NCBI GenBank assembly: GCA_910584195.1
Contig: CAJTYV010000017.1
Coordinates: 3,110-67,109, forward strand
Direction: 5' to 3'
DNA length: 64,000 bases
Source of the DNA: an uncultured Ruminococcus sp.
Lineage (GTDB): Bacteria > Bacillota > Clostridia > Oscillospirales > Ruminococcaceae
Of this stretch, positions 7,118-16,555 are shown piece by piece; the first letter of the stretch is position 1, and each line of letters begins with the position of its first letter. A program made the translations under genes and the position numbers. The notes beneath the pieces are model-generated. The model was not told where the DNA came from, ran no database searches, and worked only from the letters and a program-made list of their open reading frames with translations.

Positions 7118-8452
7118 ATGGAAAAGTGTGTATATAAAGGTGAAGTTCTCTATGCTTATCAGGTATTACAGAACTTTGACTTTGAACAGGAAATACGCAG
7201 TTGCCATGCGCTAACATGTTGTGATTGCGGTGCACCTGTCTTCTTTAAGCATGGTAAACAACGTACAGAATGCTTCGCCCATTACAAACGTGAGGATTGT
7301 AAATATAATGAATACTGCAGTAAGCAAAGCAACATCTTCAAGCATACTCAGCATGAATTATATAATCCTCTACAGAGAATAGCTGAAAAACATGGCTTTG
7401 TATTAGAAGAGGATGTTATTATAATTCGTGATCATTATACTGCTTTTGTGTTAAGAGGCGATTCATTGAAATACGCTATAGATATTATTGATACTGCGGC
7501 AACTTCATCAACTCTAGAAAAGCGTAATCGGCTTTATGAAGCAGCTGGATACCAGTACCTTCAGATAACAGTTGACAAGGATGCTGAATCAGAGCCGTTC
7601 TCTGAACGAGAAATGGCGTATTTCCCAGTAAAATATGCACTTAATAAATCACTGAATCATACAGCGATTGTTATTGATAAAGAACGCAAAGACTGGTTCA
7701 TCTATATCCTTGATAAGATGGATATGTCAGGGTTACCAGAAAGCTTCTATGATTTAGCTGATTGGTATGATAATGATGCCTTTGCGATGTCTATTTCGCT
7801 ATATGATCTCGACATAGATACACACGGCTTCTTTACAGTGGCATCAAGTAAGGCTTATGGTAGTTTCTGTAGTTATAGACGATCACAGAAAGAAAACTGG
7901 CTAAAAGAAGAGGCTGAGCGACGTGAACGCCAAAGAAAGCAAGCGGAAGAAGTACGCCGCCAAGCAGAAATAAAGCGTCAGGAATTCGAACGCCGGCTTA
8001 AAGAAGAGGAAGAAAAACACAGACAGGAAACTGAGCGGAGACAGGCCGCTGCTGAAGCAGCGAAACTACAAGCTACACAAGAGGCAGAACTAAAAAGGCA
8101 ACATCGAATAGATGATGAAAAATCAGAAATTGCTCGAATCCATCGAACCACAGGTGGATATGTCGGTTCGAAAATTAATGGTAAATACGAAATAAGTTCT
8201 CTTGAATCCTTAACATCTTCACGGCCTTCAAGGGACTGGTTGTGTGAATATCAGCGTTCACACTTTATGGAACGTATCAACGAAATACAAGAATTCAAAC
8301 AGTCTGGCATCAGAACTTTGTTTGCAAAGCTGTGCTATATAAAGCCTTCAGAAATCAGTATTCTCCAAGAAATTGTTTCTGAACTAAAAAATACAGATAG
8401 CGAAACCGTAGGAGTTATAGAGTATTTGATGAAAAGAGCGAGAACAATATAA
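7118..8452 (+). CDS. CoiA-like protein: zinc finger, nuclease-like core, long charged coiled coil
   Basis: A 444-aa protein. Residues 29-60 hold a treble-clef-like finger (Cys34, Cys37, then CFAH with Cys52 and His55) that matches the start of CoiA competence proteins, where the second half is usually HFAH. A central region (YAIDIID, then KRNRLYEAAGYQYLQITVD) resembles the restriction-fold core of CoiA, but a full set of PD-(D/E)xK residues is not clear. Residues about 262-340 are a Glu/Arg/Lys/Gln-rich coiled coil. The C-terminus is helical. It follows the WYL and microprotein genes with GAGGTG before its ATG. CoiA proteins help process incoming single-stranded DNA in transformation; in a defence island a DNA-sensing or nuclease role is inferred. 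The family call is moderate. Confidence 0.55.
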   Translation: MEKCVYKGEVLYAYQVLQNFDFEQEIRSCHALTCCDCGAPVFFKHGKQRTECFAHYKREDCKYNEYCSKQSNIFKHTQHELYNPLQRIAEKHGFVLEEDVIIIRDHYTAFVLRGDSLKYAIDIIDTAATSSTLEKRNRLYEAAGYQYLQITVDKDAESEPFSEREMAYFPVKYALNKSLNHTAIVIDKERKDWFIYILDKMDMSGLPESFYDLADWYDNDAFAMSISLYDLDIDTHGFFTVASSKAYGSFCSYRRSQKENWLKEEAERRERQRKQAEEVRRQAEIKRQEFERRLKEEEEKHRQETERRQAAAEAAKLQATQEAELKRQHRIDDEKSEIARIHRTTGGYVGSKINGKYEISSLESLTSSRPSRDWLCEYQRSHFMERINEIQEFKQSGIRTLFAKLCYIKPSEISILQEIVSELKNTDSETVGVIEYLMKRARTI

Positions 8453-8582
8453 TATCCTTTTGCTAAGCATAGATAGCAATGTTATGCTAGGACTTCACCG
8501 ATAAATTTTAAAACTATTAAATAATAGAACGATACATATAAGAAATACATATCTATCTTATATTAAAAGTAACCGATTTCTA

Positions 8583-8611
8583 TTGAAAAATCCATTGGAT
8601 TATGGTATAAT
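8583..8611 (+). promoter_or_regulatory. Promoter of the DISARM operon
   Basis: TTGAAA (8583-8588), a 17-base spacer and TATAAT (8606-8611) match the vegetative consensus and lie about 80 bases before the Vsr-DrmMII start. The rest of the 8453-8679 gap is AT-rich and shows no gene. Confidence 0.8.
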
Positions 8612-8691
8612 ATATAGTGAAAACTGTTGAAAACAAAGCGTATTTGTTTTTTGCGTCTATACATTATTGATAGAAAAGGGTGAAATCCGTA

Positions 8692-10236
8692 TTGGCATCA
8701 ACGAAAACCAAAGAGCAGATCACAAAAAATATGAAAAGTGTACGCTCAAAAGACACTGCTCTAGAAAACAAGCTATATCAAGCACTTCTTCGACAAGGGA
8801 TTCATACTTTTAGTCGAAACGAAAAAAGTGTAATAGGGAAACCAGACTTTGTGTTCTTTGCTCGTAAACTAGCCGTATTTTGTGATGGCGATTTCTGGCA
8901 TGGTTATAATTGGGAAATTGCCAAACATGAAATAAAAACAAATAGAGAGTTCTGGATAAACAAAATAGAAAAAACAATGCGGCGAGATGAGTATGTTACT
9001 CGTCAATTACAAGCCGATGGTTGGACAGTGCTAAGATTTTGGGGGAACGAGATAAAAAAGTCGGCAGATGATTGTGCCTGTAGAATTGCGCAGCAATTAC
9101 GAAAAATACCTCGATTTCCTTTCAAAACAATTGATCTATGCGCAGGGATCGGAGGAATTAGACGCGGTTTTGAAATGACTGGTCACTTTAAAAATGTATT
9201 ATCTGCCGAGATAGATAAGCAAGCGTGTAAAACATATGCTCATTTGTATGGCGAAGAACCAATGAATGATTTAACAGATGAGAAGTTTAAGAATGCTGTT
9301 GAGTCAACTCCATACGATGTTTTACTCGCCGGATTCCCATGTCAAACCTTTAGTAGAGTTGGCTTACAAGAAGGATTTGAAAATGCTGAAAAGGGTCAGA
9401 TATTTTTTCACATTGCCGAAATTATACAAAGGACGCGACCAGTTGTGGTGTTCCTGGAAAATGTCGACCACCTATTGACACATGATAATGGAAACACATT
9501 TGAAACAATATTAGACATTTTAGTTAATAAACTAGGATACCATGTGCTTGGTGTTGATAAGGATCAGGATGGACACCTGGTTTATAACGCAGGTAGTTTT
9601 ATAAGAAATTCTAGAGCTTTTGGGGTACCACAAAACAGGCCACGGACTTATATAATAGGATTTGATACAGAACGTTTTTCTCAAACTCAGCTTTCAATTA
9701 TACCTTCTAATTTACCAACTGGTAGCAGCAAAGAATTATATGTGGATTTAAATGAAGTGTTGGATAAAGATGTTGAACCCCGATATTATATGGCAACAGG
9801 ATATTTAAACACATTAATTAACCATAGAAAGCGGCAAGAAGCCAAAGGATATGGGTTTGGATATAGAGTTGTTAACGAAACTGGTATCATACATCCAATA
9901 GCAAATACACTGTTAGCTACAGGAGGATCAGGTAAAGAGAGAAATCTAATCTATGATCCTCGTGAAGGAATAGCTGGTCAGATGATTCAAGGGAAAAAAA
10001 CACCATTAAACAACATGGGAATTCGAATGATGACTCCAAATGAATGGGGTAAACTTCAAGGATTTGTTAATTATGCTTTTATTGACGAAGATGGAAATGA
10101 CTGCTTTTCATTCCCAGAAGACATGCCTGATAATCAAAGATACAAGCAGCTTGGCAACTCTGTAACTATACCAGTTATTGAGGTAATGGCACAGTTTGTA
10201 TACGATTGTATTCGAAAGATGAGAAAGCTTCGATAA
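8692..10236 (+). CDS. drmMII: Vsr endonuclease fused to DNA cytosine-C5 methyltransferase (DrmMII-like)
   Basis: A 514-aa two-domain protein. Residues 1 to about 140 are a very-short-patch-repair (Vsr) nuclease: KNMKSVRSKDTALENKLY, GKPDFVF (Asp52), DGDFWHGYNW (Phe68-Trp69 wedge, His70) and TREFWINKI-like helix followed by GWTVLRFW. The His of the E. coli HGCFWH motif is Asp here. Residues about 145-514 are a complete methyltransferase in normal order: TIDLCAGIGG (motif I), AGFPCQTFS (Cys217, motif IV), LENV (VI), QNRPRTYIIG (VIII) and GNSVTIPV (X). I prefer TTG at 8692 because AAGGGTGA is spaced well before it; GTG at 8680 overlaps that site. It heads drmE-drmA-drmB, so it should supply the host methylation of class 2 DISARM while Vsr corrects T:G mismatches from deaminated 5-methylcytosine. 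Confidence 0.88.
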   Translation: MASTKTKEQITKNMKSVRSKDTALENKLYQALLRQGIHTFSRNEKSVIGKPDFVFFARKLAVFCDGDFWHGYNWEIAKHEIKTNREFWINKIEKTMRRDEYVTRQLQADGWTVLRFWGNEIKKSADDCACRIAQQLRKIPRFPFKTIDLCAGIGGIRRGFEMTGHFKNVLSAEIDKQACKTYAHLYGEEPMNDLTDEKFKNAVESTPYDVLLAGFPCQTFSRVGLQEGFENAEKGQIFFHIAEIIQRTRPVVVFLENVDHLLTHDNGNTFETILDILVNKLGYHVLGVDKDQDGHLVYNAGSFIRNSRAFGVPQNRPRTYIIGFDTERFSQTQLSIIPSNLPTGSSKELYVDLNEVLDKDVEPRYYMATGYLNTLINHRKRQEAKGYGFGYRVVNETGIIHPIANTLLATGGSGKERNLIYDPREGIAGQMIQGKKTPLNNMGIRMMTPNEWGKLQGFVNYAFIDEDGNDCFSFPEDMPDNQRYKQLGNSVTIPVIEVMAQFVYDCIRKMRKLR

Positions 10237-10254
10237 TGAAAGAGGTGACCTTGC

Positions 10255-12864
10255 ATGAGTAATATGCTGCTGTTAACACTGCAAAAATGTGATATTATCT
10301 ATGGAAATAACATTATTTCCAAAGAACAAATTCTTCGTAATTATTGGGAGTTTCTTGCAAAGGTCACTGAAAACAAAACCAGAGTATCTTTCTCTTTTCG
10401 TACTGGTTCAGTATGTTTCGATGCTATTGCAATAGTATCTATGATGTTAAACGCACTTTCATTTAATAGTGTGTCCAACGATGATATTGTTGCTTCTTTA
10501 AAAGTTAACGATCTGGTCATATATAAAGGACAACGCTATCGTTGGAAAGGCATTGAAAATAAAGATGGAATGGATATGATGGTTCTTGAGCAAGATGGAA
10601 GAGGAAAAAACGGTAAATCAACTTCTTGGGTACCATACAATAGGTATAAACAGTCTATTAAACCTTACTATGGAGTTTCAACTGTGACTGATGGTCGTGG
10701 TATACGTGGAAAAGGAACAAATAGAGAAGATATTATATCAGCATTATTAAACATTCCTCTTTCAGAAGTCCCTAGTGTTATGGATGTGTCTTTTGTTGTA
10801 GTATCTCAAAAGCAACGGTTATTTGATTTGTGTAAAAATGTTAAAATTAAAATAGAGAATAATACCATTCCATTAGTTGATATTATTCCAGCGGCTTATT
10901 ATACTGGGAATGGAAACCAAGTACCAATCGGTCGTAATCCATCAAAAGCCGAACCTGTTATCCGAGTAACTGAGCAAATTTCGATTGCTCGAGATATGAT
11001 ATTAGAAAAGAGATCTACTACAGTTGGTTTGTTAGTTATGGATAATACATATTTAGTAGAAAACAGTTCCGAACTAGATGATATTATCAATAGAAGCAAA
11101 CCTCAATATATTCATGTATCAACGATTATCAGAAGTGATGCAGAGCGAAAAGTTCTTTCACAGTATTCTGATAGTCCTATCTTTGCATGTACATCAAGAA
11201 ACATTTCTAGCATTAACTATTCAGCTAAAGAAGAAAACGTATTAACTACCGAATTGAATAGACAACTTGATTTTATTCAGAATCCACGGATTTCATCGAT
11301 TATATTTGATAATGCGCTGAATGAAAAAGAATACCGTGAATTGCAATCAAATCTTAGGACTATTCGTTCTTTAAAGATATCAGATGATTTAAAGGATAAT
11401 TTTATAGCGGCCGCTTATTCACTGTTAAATCTTTTTTCTACTGCGGTTTTTCCGTTATCGTGGATAGACATCTCTTTAAATAATAGTCAAATTAGTAACA
11501 TCATAAAAACTCCTATACAGAGACTTAATGATTTACGTGAACTAGCTTCAAATACTGTTGAGTACAACTCATTATTCATGAGTGTTATTGAAAAGCTAGA
11601 AATACTAAATTCGTTTTATAAAACTCAAAATCCTAAGTTCAGTTGGCTTAGAGAGTTCCTGGATGAACATAGTAATGAAAAAATATTGATCATTGTTCCT
11701 AAAGCGTATTATATAAATATTCTTACTAGTATTTTTAATCTTGACAACGAGAACATTGTTTGTACAACAAATCGTAGGTTCAATTCGGATTGCTTTTATG
11801 ATTCTATTATAACCCTATGCTGGAATCCGAGTCGAACATTTGATCCGTTGCAATGCTATTCTGCTAACCATATATACATTCCTTTATATTCGTATGAGAG
11901 TGCTATGTATTCTTATCGCAAGAAGATTATTGACAAAATTGAAAAAGAAATCAATGGAGAAATGACAGTAATGACTTATACAGATAGTGACAGAATTGAT
12001 GGCTTGGAAAATGATGAAGTCGATGCAGAAGAAAAAATGCTATCAGAATACTTAGAGTTAGAGCGATATATTGAGGATATTAACTCGATACAATTGCAGC
12101 ACTTCATGAGGACTACATCAAATCTAGGTGGATCTGCACTTGCAGAAGTATGTTATATTGGTCAGTTTACAAGCGGTGAGCATATATTCTTTTCAAAGCA
12201 ATATATGGCGGTTGTTTATTCTCCAGAGAATAATGCCATTACAGAAAAAGGAGTAAAGGATTTAGTTCCAGGCGATATATTAGTATTTACAAGACGTGAT
12301 GACTTTACTCGTAATATTGTAGATATTATTTTTGAACGATTATTGAGTAGCGGAAAGCTCGATCCGGTTATTGTTGCTGCGAAAGAAAAGTCTGAGTATT
12401 GGAAACAGGTTCTAAAAGAGTATAAGATGATTAATGGACTAAAACACAGAGATATAGCTAGATTCTTGAAAGAACTGGGCGTCAATATCAAAGCGTCTAG
12501 TGTTCGTCAATGGCTATCAGAGGAGAGTCACATCATAGGACCTCAACAAGAAAAAACTATTGAAGCTATTGCCAAATTTACGCATGATGATTGCCTATTA
12601 TCTGAATCGCATTCTATCTTTGAAGCATGCAGAACTATTAGAAGCACAAGACGGAAAATACTTAAAATGATAAGTGATGCAATTAATGATAAACTCTCCG
12701 GTAATATACCACCAGTAGGCAGTGATTTAGAGATTGTATATCAAAATGTTGATAAGCTTGCCGAAACGATGGAATTAGAATACTTAACTCAAGTTGATAA
12801 TGAATATATGCTTCAAATCGGTTTTGTTAATCGTCCAATTTCTGATGAGGAGGTTTCACAGTGA
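10255..12864 (+). CDS. drmE: DrmE-like protein of class 2 DISARM
   Basis: An 869-aa protein without an obvious enzymatic motif. The N-terminal half contains YKGQRYRWKGIE (about res 90), a segment I associate with DrmE proteins, and a long central alpha/beta region follows. Near residues 725-755 the stretch KHRDIARFLKELG with SVRQWLSEE resembles a helix-turn-helix. The ATG at 10255 has AGAGGTGA upstream. Its stop overlaps the GTG start of drmA (GTGA), so the two are translationally coupled. DrmE is the marker gene of class 2 DISARM, whose other members are the drmA helicase, drmB and a cytosine methyltransferase, all of which flank it here. Identity rests more on context and size than on motifs. 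Confidence 0.7.
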   Translation: MSNMLLLTLQKCDIIYGNNIISKEQILRNYWEFLAKVTENKTRVSFSFRTGSVCFDAIAIVSMMLNALSFNSVSNDDIVASLKVNDLVIYKGQRYRWKGIENKDGMDMMVLEQDGRGKNGKSTSWVPYNRYKQSIKPYYGVSTVTDGRGIRGKGTNREDIISALLNIPLSEVPSVMDVSFVVVSQKQRLFDLCKNVKIKIENNTIPLVDIIPAAYYTGNGNQVPIGRNPSKAEPVIRVTEQISIARDMILEKRSTTVGLLVMDNTYLVENSSELDDIINRSKPQYIHVSTIIRSDAERKVLSQYSDSPIFACTSRNISSINYSAKEENVLTTELNRQLDFIQNPRISSIIFDNALNEKEYRELQSNLRTIRSLKISDDLKDNFIAAAYSLLNLFSTAVFPLSWIDISLNNSQISNIIKTPIQRLNDLRELASNTVEYNSLFMSVIEKLEILNSFYKTQNPKFSWLREFLDEHSNEKILIIVPKAYYINILTSIFNLDNENIVCTTNRRFNSDCFYDSIITLCWNPSRTFDPLQCYSANHIYIPLYSYESAMYSYRKKIIDKIEKEINGEMTVMTYTDSDRIDGLENDEVDAEEKMLSEYLELERYIEDINSIQLQHFMRTTSNLGGSALAEVCYIGQFTSGEHIFFSKQYMAVVYSPENNAITEKGVKDLVPGDILVFTRRDDFTRNIVDIIFERLLSSGKLDPVIVAAKEKSEYWKQVLKEYKMINGLKHRDIARFLKELGVNIKASSVRQWLSEESHIIGPQQEKTIEAIAKFTHDDCLLSESHSIFEACRTIRSTRRKILKMISDAINDKLSGNIPPVGSDLEIVYQNVDKLAETMELEYLTQVDNEYMLQIGFVNRPISDEEVSQ

Positions 12865-15800
12865 ACAAACAAATGATTCAGCACGAAATGTTAACAGCTC
12901 GTGACGAGTACATAGAGACTGTTAAGCGTGAGTTGATGGGACCAGGTTCCGAGTTTTCTGTTCCAAATATAGAAAATGAGCTAATATCTAGCAGCCCTAA
13001 TAGTAGATACACTGTAGGAATTCTTTTTCCGAGAAACTCTATTAGTATGCAAGGGAATAATGAACAAGAAATTCAATCTGAAATTGAAGCATCAGAAGAT
13101 ATTCAAGATGAAATAATGGATACGTCTTCCGAACAAACAGAAATTAAAGTATTTAAGTCAGCTTTATCTATTGATGAGGATTGGGATGATAACTCCGAAG
13201 ATAATCTAGATGAAGAAGTGGGCATGGCTTCGCAGTTTAAACCCTCTTCAATGGGAATTACTTTTCTTGTGAAGGGCAAGTGTGATTCAGTTTGTGTGGA
13301 TGTTGAATTTGCGACTTATCGTAAAGCAACTGTTCCTGATTGTATGATTTCTTTTACTCCTGATAATCCTGATGATTATGCTGTACCAAGCGAATTTATG
13401 AGTACAATTGCTTTTGATAAGGATAAGTCTGTTTTAAAGCTTATTTCACAGCTTACACCTAAAGATATCAGCGCTATATTTGAAAGAGATACTCTGTCTC
13501 CTAATGATTTGCAGATATATAAACCTATCGCTTACCGTTTGGCAGATTATCTAAGAGCAGGATATGTGAGAGTTCCTCATAGAGTCAAAAATTATGCTTT
13601 AGACTTTTCAAAGCATGACTATATTAAGCGGGAGGATGCAACGTCACTAGATGAAACATCAGCAAAATTGGTTGGTATCCGTAAAGAAGTCAAGCCTGGT
13701 ATATGGTCTATAACTATAATGTTAATTAATGATTTTTCTCAGGAGCACGAAACAGCTGAGCATTGTATCTTTCAGTCGAAACTCACTGTATCTTCCTCAA
13801 ACAATTCATTTCTATTTGAAGATATACATGCCGATTATGATGCTGATTATATGGACGAGGAGGAAAAATCTCTAGAGCTACTTTATCGCAAAAAGAAAAT
13901 ATTCGGTACAGGATTAGGTACCGCTGTTGATTGGAAGGTGGATGCTTCTGGGTGTGGAGAGATTTGGAGTGATTTTTTCCCAATTAGGGAAATTCCTGGA
14001 ATGAAATTTTCATTGCCTAATAATAGCACAATTTCAGATAATGAGTTATCTATGAAGTATCTCTCCGATCTTGAATCTTGTGATAAAGAACAAAAGATCT
14101 ATTCACTTACAAAACTTATCGATCTATATAAAGAATGGGTTGACTCCCTTTCTGTGACTGCAGATACTCTCGATAAAAGGTTTTGTTCTGCAGCGGCTAA
14201 GAATATTTCTGAATGTAAAGCAGCTTACAACCGAATGTATAAAGGAATTCAGATCCTATCTGAAAACGAAAGAGCCTTTGATGCTTTTCAATTAGCTAAC
14301 AGAGCTATGTTTATGCAACGTATACACATTCAGAAACAAGAATCCATTAAAGAAGATCATTACGAAACAGATGAACGTATTTCAGAATTTTTAAATAACG
14401 TTGATTACTATGAAGAAGATGGCACAGAGTGTAAATGGAGACCATTCCAGATAGCCTTTTTACTAATGGATATTGCTTCTATTGTAGACTGTAATTCTTC
14501 TGATAGAGATATAGTAGATCTAATTTGGTTCCCAACTGGTGGTGGTAAAACCGAGGCATACCTTGGATTAACAGCATTTACTATTTTTTATCGAAAGCTT
14601 GAACATCTTTCGGAAAGCGGCGGAACTACAGTTATTATGCGATATACACTAAGACTGCTTGCAGCGCAACAGTTTACACGAGCTGCAACTTTAATCTGCG
14701 CATGTGAGTACATAAGACAAGATTCTGAACTAAAGAATAGAAGACGAAATAGATATCCCGCTTATCCTTTGGGAAACTCTCCGATAACAATTGGTTTATG
14801 GATAGGTGGATCCCATATTCCAAACAAAAATGATAAAGCGAATGAGCATTTGAATAAGTTACTGAATGCAAGTAATGCTTTCAATTTACGTAATGAAAAA
14901 GATAAACACAACAAATTTCAAGTACTAAAATGTCCTTGGTGTGGTACCAAAATGACAAGAGACGTAGTAGATGGTCAAATTGTTGGTAAATGGGGCTATA
15001 ACATGAGACGAGGTACACATTTTTATTTATATTGCCCCCATGAAAGCTGCGATTTTACAAAGGAGTTGCCCATTCAAATAATTGATGACGAATTATATGA
15101 TAATCCACCTACTTTATTATTTGGTACGGTAGATAAGTTTGCAATGTTGCCTTGGGATAGCAGATGCGGTGCCTTTTTTGGAACTAGAAGTAATAATAGA
15201 GCACCTGAATTGATTATACAAGACGAATTACATTTGATTTCTGGTGCTCTTGGAACAATGGTAGGCTTATATGAAACAGCTGTAGATGCTATTTGTAGTC
15301 AAAAAGGTGTTAAACCTAAAATAATTGCATCAACTGCGACAATTCGTCGAGCAAAAGAACAATGTTCCGTGTTATATAACCGTGATGTTGTTCAGTTCCC
15401 TGCACCTGGGTTAGACGCTGATGATTCTTTTTTTGCACGTGAAGATACAATCGATTACAGTAAAGGTGTTTTTGGACGAAAATATGTTGGTATAATGCCT
15501 TCCGGTAAAACAAAGGCTATGACAGAGATTAGAGCCGCAGCTGTTATGTTACAAAAGATATATACAAAGTCGTTACCAGATGAAGAGAAAGATAAATTCT
15601 GGACACTTGCCGTATACTTTAACAGTTTGCGTGATCTAGGGAAAGCACACACTTTTGTTGAAGATGATATAAAAGACTTTATTGTTCGTATGGCAAACAG
15701 AATGTTTGAAAGCAGGCGCTTGATTATTAGTCCTGATGAACTAACAAGTCGCGTAACAACAACAGAATTAAATGAGACACTTGATAAGTTGGAAAAGGCA

Positions 15801-16553
15801 GAGTACTCTTCAAGCGATGATGTAAAAAAGAGAGCATCTGATATTTTACTTGCAACAAATATGATTTCTGTTGGAATTGATGTTGCAAGACTGAATGTAA
15901 TGTTAATGGTAGGTCAACCTAAATTAACAAGTGAATATATACAGGCTTCCAGTAGAGTAGGACGTTCGTTCCCAGGAACTGTGTTTATTCAGTATGATGC
16001 AACGAAAAGCAGAGATCGTTCACACTATGAAAGATTTGTCGCTTATCATAATTCATTTTACAGATTCGTTGAACCTACAGGTGCTACACCGTTTTCAAAG
16101 CCCGCAAGAGAGAGAGCTCTCCATGCTATTCTGATATCTATTATGCGTCAACAAGCCGGTTTAAGTGAAGATTCAGCAGCCGAATTATTTGATAAGGAAT
16201 ATTTTAATGATAAAATAGAGGCAATAAAAGATTATATTACAAGAAGAGTTGATGAGATTAATAGAAGAGTTTCTCGTCAAGGAGCAGAGAATATATCGGA
16301 GATTGCTTCAGAAATAGAAGAATTCTTTAACTATTGGGAGCAACTTGCAGAGGTATGCAGAAAAACGACACAGCCTAAAATACCTCTATATTTCGGCAGA
16401 AAATTTATGATTACCCCTCCTGGTGAGTCTCAAAAACGTCTTATGAGATCGTTCGGTTCACTGGGAAAGGATCTTGATTCAAGGGAAACGCTTACATCTA
16501 TGCGAAATGTTGATACGCCAGTTATCGGCAGTGTAGTAGTATGGGAGGAATAG
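12861..16553 (+). CDS. drmA: DISARM helicase DrmA
   Basis: A 1230-aa SF2 helicase. Walker A is FPTGGGKTEAYLGL (Lys563), the Walker B variant is QDELHL (787-792), motif III is ASTAT, and motifs V-VI are NMISVGIDV and QASSRVGRS. A CPWCG/YCPHESC Cys cluster between motifs I and II suggests a zinc-binding insertion. The roughly 500-residue acidic N-terminal region has no recognised domain. Size, the QDELH box and the C-terminal GATPFSKPARERALH segment fit DrmA. GTG at 12861 follows GAGGAGG and overlaps the drmE stop. DrmA and DrmB form the DNA-binding core of DISARM that loads on foreign DNA ends, triggered by unmethylated DNA. The drmB start lies two bases after this gene's stop. Confidence 0.9.
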   Translation: MNKQMIQHEMLTARDEYIETVKRELMGPGSEFSVPNIENELISSSPNSRYTVGILFPRNSISMQGNNEQEIQSEIEASEDIQDEIMDTSSEQTEIKVFKSALSIDEDWDDNSEDNLDEEVGMASQFKPSSMGITFLVKGKCDSVCVDVEFATYRKATVPDCMISFTPDNPDDYAVPSEFMSTIAFDKDKSVLKLISQLTPKDISAIFERDTLSPNDLQIYKPIAYRLADYLRAGYVRVPHRVKNYALDFSKHDYIKREDATSLDETSAKLVGIRKEVKPGIWSITIMLINDFSQEHETAEHCIFQSKLTVSSSNNSFLFEDIHADYDADYMDEEEKSLELLYRKKKIFGTGLGTAVDWKVDASGCGEIWSDFFPIREIPGMKFSLPNNSTISDNELSMKYLSDLESCDKEQKIYSLTKLIDLYKEWVDSLSVTADTLDKRFCSAAAKNISECKAAYNRMYKGIQILSENERAFDAFQLANRAMFMQRIHIQKQESIKEDHYETDERISEFLNNVDYYEEDGTECKWRPFQIAFLLMDIASIVDCNSSDRDIVDLIWFPTGGGKTEAYLGLTAFTIFYRKLEHLSESGGTTVIMRYTLRLLAAQQFTRAATLICACEYIRQDSELKNRRRNRYPAYPLGNSPITIGLWIGGSHIPNKNDKANEHLNKLLNASNAFNLRNEKDKHNKFQVLKCPWCGTKMTRDVVDGQIVGKWGYNMRRGTHFYLYCPHESCDFTKELPIQIIDDELYDNPPTLLFGTVDKFAMLPWDSRCGAFFGTRSNNRAPELIIQDELHLISGALGTMVGLYETAVDAICSQKGVKPKIIASTATIRRAKEQCSVLYNRDVVQFPAPGLDADDSFFAREDTIDYSKGVFGRKYVGIMPSGKTKAMTEIRAAAVMLQKIYTKSLPDEEKDKFWTLAVYFNSLRDLGKAHTFVEDDIKDFIVRMANRMFESRRLIISPDELTSRVTTTELNETLDKLEKAEYSSSDDVKKRASDILLATNMISVGIDVARLNVMLMVGQPKLTSEYIQASSRVGRSFPGTVFIQYDATKSRDRSHYERFVAYHNSFYRFVEPTGATPFSKPARERALHAILISIMRQQAGLSEDSAAELFDKEYFNDKIEAIKDYITRRVDEINRRVSRQGAENISEIASEIEEFFNYWEQLAEVCRKTTQPKIPLYFGRKFMITPPGESQKRLMRSFGSLGKDLDSRETLTSMRNVDTPVIGSVVVWEE

Positions 16554-16555
16554 CT

